From assembly GCA_020444515.1 (NCBI GenBank), contig JAHLKX010000011.1, positions 92,862 to 147,959 of the forward strand: a DNA stretch of 55,098 nucleotides. The letters run 5' to 3'. The stretch comes from Bacteroidota bacterium. Its GTDB lineage: Bacteria; Bacteroidota; Bacteroidia; Bacteroidales; JAADJA01. Shown one piece after another: positions 48,172 to 55,098 of the stretch (positions within the stretch are counted from its first letter, which is position 1; each line of letters opens with the position of its first letter). The notes under the pieces were generated by a model that had not been told where the DNA came from, ran no database searches, and saw only the letters and a program-made list of their open reading frames with translations. A program made the position numbers and the translations under genes.

Positions 48172-51100
48172 ATGATTCAAAGAACACCGTGGTATCTGAT
48201 TGGTTTGATTTCTCTTTTATTCAGTTTCCACCTGAATGCCCAGAAACTGGTCATTCTGCAACCACCTTATGAAAATAAACCGGACGCGGAAAGCATGGCC
48301 GCTCTGATGTTTCTCAACAGCATCGAACATTATGAAATATCTATATTGACAACAGATGAGTTAAAAGATGTTTCACAATTAAAGGATCGCCAGATGGTAT
48401 GGTTTCATCATGGGGATTCAACTTTGGCAAAACTTCCGCGAAAAGCGGTGAAAGCCCTTCAGGAATTTACCGAGACTGGTGGTAAGCTGTTCCTTACCCT
48501 CGAAGGATTCAGGGCGATCAATGACCTTGATTTGGAACCCGCATTGGCCGAAGTCAGAAAAAAGCAAGCCGAAGACAGTGGTTACGGCCGTAAACTGGGG
48601 TTGCACGCCTTCCGCAGCCATCCTGTTTTTGAAGGCCTCAACGGCGGTTCCTATATCTTTAAACCGCATCATGACACCACCGTGCGCATCATCGGGTTTT
48701 TTGACGAACAGGCGCCGGTGAATGGGAAAGTGATCGCTGTGGATTGGGATTATATTTTTCTACGGGAATCTTCCAAACTTATGCTGGAATACAACTATGG
48801 AGAGGGGAAAATACTTGCCATAGGTGCTTATGCCTGTTTGTCGCAACCCAATATCAACTGGCAGCATTTGCGTTTGTTCCTGCATAATTGCCTCAACTAT
48901 TTAGCAGGAAGCGAATCTGACATCCCGGCCCGTTTCTGGTCCTATGGGCCGCAAAAGGTAATGCGCACCGACCCTCCCCCCTCCGACCCCATCACCCTCA
49001 GGCCTTCTCCCTGGCAAGAAGCCGGGGATCATGATGTGCTCAGACGAGTCTCTGAAAACCAGTACTGGGATGTTGCAGGTGAAAGGATGCTGGTCATGGG
49101 CAAAGAAAATGCGGGATTGGATGAAATATGGGCCCACCCGTTCATGGCACTGCAGCATTACCAGGTAAGACTGGTGCTGGGAGATTCCATTATTGACCTC
49201 AGTCAGCAGGTTCCAGCCATTGAAGTTCGACCCACCAGTTTTACCCGCATATATCACCTGGGATCTTATACACTCAAAGAGGTGATTGTGGCGGATCAAA
49301 AAGACCCGCTGGCCATTTTGCACTATACGTTTACTGGCCCCGGAGAGGCTGAACTCTGGGTGACATTCAACAGCCACCTCCGCTTTATGTGGCCCTATTC
49401 TGAAAAGGTATTGAAATCACTGTTTTATGCTTATGACTCCAGTCTCAATGCATTTTTGATCCATGCTGAAAACAAGGAATTCAATGTATTGATCGGGAGC
49501 AATCAGAAACCGGCTCAGGCCACCATAGGTCACTACAAGGGGTTTGAGACCACAGCAGTCGATCATGGATACACGCTGAAACCTTTGCCGACTGATTCAT
49601 TCCTTGTGGCGGCAGCCTACCGGTTCAAACTGAAGGATCGGGGTGAGACTGACATCATCATCGCTGCCGATTACCAGGATCAGCAAGCCTGTGAAGAAGT
49701 ATACAGAAAAGCAGCTTCCAATACTTCCGGCATTGATGCCTGGCTTACCACATCGGATCCGGCCCATGAATATCTGCGTATCATCAGCCCGGATGCCACT
49801 TTCAACGAAGGTTATGCCTGGGCATTGCGGGCTACCGACCGGTTTATGGTGCACACTCCCGGACTGGGCACCTCGCTGGTAGCCGGTTATGGTACCACCC
49901 AATCAGGATGGGATGGTGGCCACACAGTAAATGGCCGGCCGGGCTATGCCTGGTATTTCGGTCGCGACGGACAGTGGAGCGGAATGGCGCTGCTGGATTA
50001 TGGAGATTTTGAGGCAGTAAAGGAGGTTTTACAGATGTACCAGAAATTCCAGGACCTTAATGGCAAGATTTTTCATGAAGTCAGCACTTCCGGCATTGTC
50101 CATTTTGATGCCTCAGATGCCACACCCCTCTACATCATTCTGGCGGGCCGCTACCTGAAGCACTCAGGAGATGTGGACTTTATCCGGCAGAGCTGGTTCC
50201 ACATCATCAAAGCGCTTGAGTTTTGCTTTTCAACGGATACCGATGGAGATCATCTCATCGAAAACACCAATGTGGGCCACGGATGGGTCGAAGGCGGAGG
50301 ACTGTTTGGTTCACATTCCTCTCTGTATCTTTCATCCTGCTGGGCGCAAGCCCTCGATGAAGCAGCCTATATGGCAAAAGCCCTGGGCAATGAACAGCAA
50401 GCCGATTTATGGATGCAAGAATTAGCCCGTGTGAAGAAGATCATCCATCACGATTTCTGGAATGAAACGACCCAGTTCCTTTATCAGGGGAAGTTCAAGG
50501 ACGGCACTTTTCATACCGAACAAACCATCATGCCGGCCATCCCCCTCTATTTCAATCAGCTCGATAAGGCAAAAGCATCTGCTATGCTGCCGGTTTTCGC
50601 CTCCAACAACTACAGCTCCGACTGGGGTTGCCGCATTGTCAGTAAAAAAAGTAACCTGTTCAATCCCCGTGGCTACCACACCGGGAGTGTCTGGCCCCTG
50701 TTCACCGGATGGGCAGCCCTGGCAGAATATAACAATGGACGCCCGGTTCAGGGATACACCCACATCATGAACAACCTGTTGGTTTACCGGCACTGGGGCC
50801 TGGGTTTTGTGGAAGAGGTGCTCAATGGCGAGGTTTACAAACCTTCCGGGGTTTGTCATCACCAGTGCTGGTCGGAGACCATGGTATTACAACCCGCTGT
50901 GGAAGGGCTGCTCGGGTTCAGGGCTGATGCAGTGGATCACTTCCTGGAACTGGCACCGCGCCTGCCCGCCCATTGGGACTCTCTGAGGGTGGACAACATC
51001 CGGATGGGTGAGCATCTCCTTCATGTAAAAATGAACCGGGATGAGGATCAGGTTACCTGGTCTATCCACCACACTGGGCCTTCCAGTCTGCGCATGATAT

Positions 51101-51531
51101 TCAATCCCCTGTTTGAGAAAGGAACCCAAATCAAATCGGTGACCTCCAACGGTAATTTTGAAGATGTGCGGCTTTCGCCCCTGGTGCCTGCGGAGTTCTA
51201 TATCGACGAGGACATCACCCTCCACTACCGACTGGCAGGTGGAATAGAAATCATTCCCATTGTCCAGCACCCGCAACCCGGAGATTCCTCTGATGGGATC
51301 CGGATCATCAGCGATCGCCTCATGAACAACCGCTATACCATCGACCTGGAAGGGCCGGCTGGTTCCGATGGGAAAGTTGAGGTATTTATCAGGGATCAGG
51401 AACCATTGCGGGTGACCGGTGGAAAAATCATGGCACATGAGCAGCATATTTATACAATTGCCCTTACTTTTGCCGCTGATGGAGAGGACTATGTCAACCA
51501 TACCCTTTCCATTGAATTATCCGACGAATGA
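48172..51531 (+). CDS. Large exported six-hairpin glycosidase with N-terminal GATase-like domain
   Basis: A 1119-residue protein with a signal peptide (ends LNAQ). Residues ~24-250 look like a class I glutamine amidotransferase-like (ThuA/DUF4350-type) fold. About 290-510 is a beta-sandwich. About 540-940 is an (alpha/alpha)6 barrel of the glycogen-debranching/GH15/GH63 kind: GYAWYFGRDGQWSGMALLDYGD, GIVHFDASDATPLYI, SDWGCRIVSKKSNLFNPRGYHTGSVWPLFTG. The rest is beta-rich. It should hydrolyse a glycoside outside the cytoplasm; substrate and catalytic acids are not assigned. Its TGA overlaps the ATG of the EamA transporter (ATGA), so the two are translationally coupled. Confidence 0.8.
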   Translation: MIQRTPWYLIGLISLLFSFHLNAQKLVILQPPYENKPDAESMAALMFLNSIEHYEISILTTDELKDVSQLKDRQMVWFHHGDSTLAKLPRKAVKALQEFTETGGKLFLTLEGFRAINDLDLEPALAEVRKKQAEDSGYGRKLGLHAFRSHPVFEGLNGGSYIFKPHHDTTVRIIGFFDEQAPVNGKVIAVDWDYIFLRESSKLMLEYNYGEGKILAIGAYACLSQPNINWQHLRLFLHNCLNYLAGSESDIPARFWSYGPQKVMRTDPPPSDPITLRPSPWQEAGDHDVLRRVSENQYWDVAGERMLVMGKENAGLDEIWAHPFMALQHYQVRLVLGDSIIDLSQQVPAIEVRPTSFTRIYHLGSYTLKEVIVADQKDPLAILHYTFTGPGEAELWVTFNSHLRFMWPYSEKVLKSLFYAYDSSLNAFLIHAENKEFNVLIGSNQKPAQATIGHYKGFETTAVDHGYTLKPLPTDSFLVAAAYRFKLKDRGETDIIIAADYQDQQACEEVYRKAASNTSGIDAWLTTSDPAHEYLRIISPDATFNEGYAWALRATDRFMVHTPGLGTSLVAGYGTTQSGWDGGHTVNGRPGYAWYFGRDGQWSGMALLDYGDFEAVKEVLQMYQKFQDLNGKIFHEVSTSGIVHFDASDATPLYIILAGRYLKHSGDVDFIRQSWFHIIKALEFCFSTDTDGDHLIENTNVGHGWVEGGGLFGSHSSLYLSSCWAQALDEAAYMAKALGNEQQADLWMQELARVKKIIHHDFWNETTQFLYQGKFKDGTFHTEQTIMPAIPLYFNQLDKAKASAMLPVFASNNYSSDWGCRIVSKKSNLFNPRGYHTGSVWPLFTGWAALAEYNNGRPVQGYTHIMNNLLVYRHWGLGFVEEVLNGEVYKPSGVCHHQCWSETMVLQPAVEGLLGFRADAVDHFLELAPRLPAHWDSLRVDNIRMGEHLLHVKMNRDEDQVTWSIHHTGPSSLRMIFNPLFEKGTQIKSVTSNGNFEDVRLSPLVPAEFYIDEDITLHYRLAGGIEIIPIVQHPQPGDSSDGIRIISDRLMNNRYTIDLEGPAGSDGKVEVFIRDQEPLRVTGGKIMAHEQHIYTIALTFAADGEDYVNHTLSIELSDE

Positions 51532-52430
51532 AAAACAAAGAGACTGTTATAGGTGCCCTGGCCGTTATTATCGCCTCCATCATGTGGGGCTTCGATGGTA
51601 TTGTGCTTACCCCGCGGCTATATAACCTCGATGTGATCTTCGTGGTATTCATGCTCCATCTGATCCCCTTTCTGATCATGAACCTTTTCCTGGGCAAAGA
51701 ATACCGGCATCTGAAGGTATTCAGTTACCAGGATGTATTTGTCCTGTTTCTCATTGCGATGTTTGGTGGAATACTGGGTACGGTTTCCATCGTGAAGGCC
51801 CTTTTCCTGGTTAATTTCAAAAGTCTTACCGTGGTGGTGCTGTTGCAGAAATTACAACCGGTATTTTCCATCATCCTGGCAGCGATCATCCTGCGCGAAA
51901 AGATCAGGAAACGCTTCGCTTTATGGGCAGGGATTGCCATTGTGGCCAGCTATTTCCTGGTATTTGGTTTTAAGATACCCCTCATTGATACCAGCCATGC
52001 CACAGCTGAAGCAGCGTTTTTTGCTTTGTTGGCTGCCTTTGCATTCGGAAGTTCCACCGTATTGAGCAAAAAAATCCTGCGAAAATATGCCTTCAGTACC
52101 GGAACATTTTATCGCTACGGCTTCACCAGCATCATCCTGTTATTGGTGGTATTGATCTCCGGACGGCTGAGTCAATTTGGTGAGATCACCGTCTCCAACT
52201 GGATCTTCTTTTTGATCATTGCCTTCACCACCGGTTCGGGAGCCATATTCCTGTATTATTATGGATTGATCCGCATTCGGGCGGTGGTCGCCACCATGTG
52301 CGAATTATTTTTTCCGTTGTCTGCCATCGTTTTTGATTATATCTTCAATGGAAAGATACTCAATCCCGTTCAATGGGTGGCCGCATTTATCATGATATTT
52401 GCCATCTTTCGGCTCACCAAAAACAAATAG
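51528..52430 (+). CDS. EamA/DMT family transporter
   Basis: A 300-residue inner-membrane protein of ten helices in two EamA repeats, each opening with a conserved glycine/tryptophan helix (ALAVIIASIMWGFDGIV; AALLAAFAFGSSTVLSKK). The drug/metabolite transporter superfamily moves amino acids, nucleotide sugars or other metabolites, often outward. The 4-nt overlap with the large glycosidase gene suggests it handles something related to that enzyme's product, although the direction and substrate are not visible. Confidence 0.88.
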   Translation: MKNKETVIGALAVIIASIMWGFDGIVLTPRLYNLDVIFVVFMLHLIPFLIMNLFLGKEYRHLKVFSYQDVFVLFLIAMFGGILGTVSIVKALFLVNFKSLTVVVLLQKLQPVFSIILAAIILREKIRKRFALWAGIAIVASYFLVFGFKIPLIDTSHATAEAAFFALLAAFAFGSSTVLSKKILRKYAFSTGTFYRYGFTSIILLLVVLISGRLSQFGEITVSNWIFFLIIAFTTGSGAIFLYYYGLIRIRAVVATMCELFFPLSAIVFDYIFNGKILNPVQWVAAFIMIFAIFRLTKNK

Positions 52431-52551
52431 GCATTTCATCCATCTCCTGATATCCAGCGCACCGGATAATGGTCGATTTTAAGACCAGAAAACCAGCATT
52501 AAAATATTGGTTAACCGGAAAAAATCTGTTGAATTGAATAATCTAAATTCT

Positions 52552-52559
52552 TATATTTG
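52552..52559 (+). promoter_or_regulatory. -7 promoter element for the T9SS protein at 52586
   Basis: TATATTTG (TAnnTTTG) lies 27 nt before the ATG at 52586, in the 155-nt gap after the EamA gene. Confidence 0.65.
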
Positions 52560-52585
52560 AAGAATAATTCCTAATTCCTTCAACT

Positions 52586-54418
52586 ATGAAAAAACATTAC
52601 TTTTTTATCTCATTCATTTTAGCGGCAATATTCGCCACAGGCTATTCCCAACAGGTCAATCGCACCATCGGGCCCAATACAACCGATCAGCGACCCTTAA
52701 CTCAACTGGATCCTGCCGGAGGGATTGAACAGGACGTGGTCATTGGCCAGAAGTTATCGAGCGCGATCATTGGCGAGACCTGGTACGATCTGCAAACATA
52801 CGGAGCCATGCCTCAACGTATATACGCTTATCCGGATGGCACCATCGGAGCCACCTGGATGATGGCACTCGAAGTTCCCGATTGGGGTGATCGGGGAGCC
52901 GGTTATAATTATTTTGATGGAAGCGATTGGGGAGACTATCCCACGGAGCGCGTGGAATCGATCCGAACCGGCTGGCCTGTTTATGCTCCTTTGGGAGAAA
53001 ATGGAGAGATCATCGTTTCACATGCCCTTCCCGATCCTGATGGCGACTGGGTATTGCTTTTTAACAAAAGGGATACAAAAGGTGAAGGCGACTGGGAAGA
53101 GTTTACACTGGCAGGACCTGAAACCGGCGTCGGGATTGTTTGGCCCTCTATGGTTACCGGTGGTCCCGATCATAACATCATTCACATCCTCGCCCGGTCC
53201 TATGGCAATGATTATATGGGTCAGACAGGTGCCCTCCTTTATTCCCGATCATCAGACGGAGGCGCCACCTGGGATATCCAAAATCTCTTTTTTGATGAAC
53301 TGGGCCCTGATTATTTCACCGCCATTGATGCAGATGGATTTGCATGGGCACAACCCAAAGGCAATACCCTGGCCTTTACCGTTGGTTTCGATATTGGCCA
53401 TGCCTGTTTTATGAAATCATTGGATGGAGGAGATACGTGGGAATTTACAGAGGTTTATCACTGCCCGTTTTATCCTGCTCCCGGAGCTGCAACCCCACCT
53501 TTCGGAGCCGGTGATGGAACCCAAGCCTGCGCCATCGATTCGGAAGGAAATGTGCACATCGTTTACGGCAGAATGCGGCATGTGTATGATGATACCGGTG
53601 CAGGTTTGTTTTACCCCCTGACCGAGGGATTGATTTACTGGAATGAGTCCATGGAACCTTTGGACACAACCATTATCAGCACCTATACCCTTGATTTTCT
53701 GGAAGCCAATGGAAACCTGATCGGATGGGTGGTTGATCCGGGAACCTCGGGCCTTATTGACTTCCCTGCCTATTATACTTCGCTCACATCCCATCCTCAA
53801 ATTACCATTGACCAGAACGACCGTATGTTCGTGATCTATGCAGGCGCTGCACCCGGATTCGACAATGGGACCTGGAACTTCCGCCACATCTATGGAAATT
53901 CATCCAATGATGGTGGTGAAACCTGGAATGGAATCCATGATTTTAATGATGAATTGGTGTATATCTTTTCGGAGTGTGTATATCCTGCTATGGCAGCGAC
54001 AGTGGTCGACAATAAAATCAGTTTTATCTTTCAGGACGATAACGAGCCTGGCATCTTTGTCTGGGCAGCGCAGCAGGCAGCAGCAGACTTGAATAATATT
54101 TCCTTTATGTCGCATCCAACAGCTATCCTGACCGGTATCGGTGATGAACCGGCAATGACCTCCGCTGCGCAGGACCTCGAGGTTTATCCCAATCCCTTTA
54201 CCCATGAAACCTACGTTCAAATCCGTTTACCGGAAGCATCTAAAGTTTCGATACTGATCCATGATATATCCGGGAAACAGGTCCATCTTGAAGATTTTGG
54301 ATATCTGAAAAGCGGAAAACACCATCTTAAGCTAAGACTGGAACTGCCATCCGGTTTATACATCGCAACAACGCTCACCTCACAGGGAAAGTCAACGGCA
54401 AAACTAATCATCGACTAA
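52586..54418 (+). CDS. T9SS-secreted Asp-box protein (sialidase-like propeller)
   Basis: A 610-residue exported protein. The signal peptide ends near TGYSQ. Residues ~60-510 form a beta-propeller with Asp-box turns: SRSSDGGATW, MKSLDGGDTW and NSSNDGGETW. These occur in sialidases and related surface proteins, but I cannot find the full Arg triad of a sialidase. The last ~80 residues are a type A T9SS sorting domain (LEVYPNPFTHETYVQI, HDISGKQV, LELPSGLYIATT, KLIID). It is probably surface-displayed or released, binding or acting on glycans or protein. It has its own promoter and a strong terminator. Confidence 0.85.
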   Translation: MKKHYFFISFILAAIFATGYSQQVNRTIGPNTTDQRPLTQLDPAGGIEQDVVIGQKLSSAIIGETWYDLQTYGAMPQRIYAYPDGTIGATWMMALEVPDWGDRGAGYNYFDGSDWGDYPTERVESIRTGWPVYAPLGENGEIIVSHALPDPDGDWVLLFNKRDTKGEGDWEEFTLAGPETGVGIVWPSMVTGGPDHNIIHILARSYGNDYMGQTGALLYSRSSDGGATWDIQNLFFDELGPDYFTAIDADGFAWAQPKGNTLAFTVGFDIGHACFMKSLDGGDTWEFTEVYHCPFYPAPGAATPPFGAGDGTQACAIDSEGNVHIVYGRMRHVYDDTGAGLFYPLTEGLIYWNESMEPLDTTIISTYTLDFLEANGNLIGWVVDPGTSGLIDFPAYYTSLTSHPQITIDQNDRMFVIYAGAAPGFDNGTWNFRHIYGNSSNDGGETWNGIHDFNDELVYIFSECVYPAMAATVVDNKISFIFQDDNEPGIFVWAAQQAAADLNNISFMSHPTAILTGIGDEPAMTSAAQDLEVYPNPFTHETYVQIRLPEASKVSILIHDISGKQVHLEDFGYLKSGKHHLKLRLELPSGLYIATTLTSQGKSTAKLIID

Positions 54419-54438
54419 CGTATTTTTACCCATTGCTT

Positions 54439-54472
54439 AAACCCGGTATTCCTTTGGAATGTCGGGTTTTTT
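54439..54472 (+). terminator. Terminator after the T9SS Asp-box gene
   Basis: AAACCCG (54439-54445) pairs with CGGGTTT (54463-54469). After a GT/GT internal loop, ATTCC (54548 minus 100, i.e. 54448-54452) pairs with GGAAT (54456-54460) around a TTT loop. A T tract runs to 54472. Confidence 0.85.
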
Positions 54473-54569
54473 ATTCTGGGGGAAGGTGAGAACATGAAAG
54501 GAGTACAAAGTGCCGGGTCACGCTGAGGTGAGAAGCCCCGCTGTGTATGCGCAGGATTTCATTCAATGG

Positions 54570-54712
54570 ATCTGTGCTTTTGTTAAGGCAAAAGCAACAA
54601 AACTACAAGCCCAAACAAAGCTATCACCCCGCTCTTGAACAACACCGCAAATCCTGGCAAAGTAGTGGATTGTCATCCAAACATTCCCGACGTTGACCGT
54701 CGGGATGCCTTT
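54570..54712 (+). repeat. Hairpin-rich direct repeat, copy 1
   Basis: This 143-nt unit recurs at 54956-55098 with about eight mismatches by eye and no indels. It contains two perfect hairpins: GCTTTTG/CAAAAGC with a six-base loop (54576-54595), and TCCCGACG/CGTCGGGA with a five-base loop (54685-54705). Just beyond it a third stem, GCGGG/CCCGC, lies at 54765-54778, so the true unit may be longer. No gene was found around it in the 680-nt tail of the window. Confidence 0.85.
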
Positions 54713-54955
54713 GCCGGATTTGCTGGTATTGTCCAATTCACAGCGACTCTTCCCGCTCGTTTGGGCGGGCCAACCCGCGGATGATCAATGATCGTTTTAG
54801 TAAAAAATAAATTCTGATTCCGTTAATTGATTTCTTATCCCGACCTTAAATTCTTTTCGCTGCAAAACAAGGTGATGAACCATGTGGGTTGGAATATGGA
54901 GCGATCCCGAAGTCAGGCAAAAGAAAAAACAAATAAAAAATATTCTGTTTTAGTA

Positions 54956-55098
54956 ATCTGTGCTTTTGTTACGGCAAAAGCACCAAAACCATATGCCCAA
55001 ACAAAGCTGTCCCCCCGCTCTTGAACAACACCGCAAATCCTGGCAAAGTAGTGGATTATCATCCAAACATTCCCGACGTTGACCGTCGGGATGCCTTT
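54956..55098 (+). repeat. Hairpin-rich direct repeat, copy 2 (cut by window end)
   Basis: Second copy of the unit at 54570, 386 nt downstream in the same orientation. Both hairpins are kept (54962-54981 and 55071-55091); the changes fall mainly in loops and linkers. An uninterrupted 65-codon frame (54827-55024) runs into this copy; it has no recognisable family and is probably not a real gene. The repeat continues past the window edge. Confidence 0.85.

Overview
The window is chromosomal DNA from a member of the Bacteroidota, probably an anaerobic or facultative, glycan-degrading member of the Bacteroidales/Marinilabiliales type. The lineage call rests on four things. At least seventeen gene starts or divergent gaps carry the Bacteroidota -7 promoter element TAnnTTTG. 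Three secreted proteins end in a type IX secretion (T9SS) C-terminal sorting domain. A PorE-like TPR/propeller/OmpA protein is present. Shine-Dalgarno sequences are generally absent. Oxygen-sensitive enzymes (a hydroxyproline dehydratase-type glycyl radical enzyme with its activase, and a 2[4Fe-4S] ferredoxin) point to anaerobic metabolism. No rRNA, tRNA, CRISPR array or complete insertion sequence was seen, and no SusC/SusD pair.

Layout. 1-3.5 kb: the end of an unknown gene, a ferredoxin, ornithine aminotransferase (rocD) and a membrane glycosyltransferase. 3.5-6.8 kb: a minus-strand operon of sugar MFS transporter, sugar nucleotidyltransferase and NahK-like sugar kinase, which looks like an N-acetylhexosamine uptake-and-activation route. 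6.9-11.3 kb: small lipoproteins, a cation-chloride cotransporter homologue, a DUF1295 gene remnant and a T9SS cargo protein. 11.3-16 kb: a minus-strand operon of one phosphodiesterase-like and two sulfatase lipoproteins. 16-22.7 kb: a four-unit HhH protein, a TPR membrane protein, the PorE-like protein with an extra degenerate retropepsin-like domain, purM and a DUF3850 protein. 23.2-28.4 kb: small membrane protein, mutL, two rhomboid proteases and an EEP-family hydrolase, packed as one transcription unit. 28.5-35 kb: a coiled-coil membrane protein, aminopeptidase P, a Memo/AmrB protein with two small membrane proteins, a DUF4097 repeat protein and a GH47 mannosidase lipoprotein. 35-39.6 kb: murB, two glycosyltransferases, a four-helix membrane protein and FtsE. 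39.7-43.8 kb: a glycosidase/FGE-like fusion and a T9SS protein. 44-47.2 kb: glycyl radical activase and HypD. 47.3-54.4 kb: a secreted unknown, a large six-hairpin glycosidase coupled to an EamA transporter, and a T9SS Asp-box protein. 54.4-55.1 kb: a gene-free tract with a hairpin-rich direct repeat.

How it fits together. A recurring theme is extracellular or periplasmic attack on complex, probably sulfated, host- or algal-type glycans (sulfatases, GH47, six-hairpin GH, GH/FGE-like fusion, Asp-box proteins), followed by import and phosphorylation of released amino sugars. HypD would feed collagen- or plant-derived hydroxyproline into proline metabolism, and rocD acts on the related P5C/ornithine node. 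Points most worth a second look are the MutL protein that has lost the DQHA-type endonuclease motif, the dead-protease domain on the PorE-like protein, the nested inverted repeat after hypD, and the terminal structured repeat.
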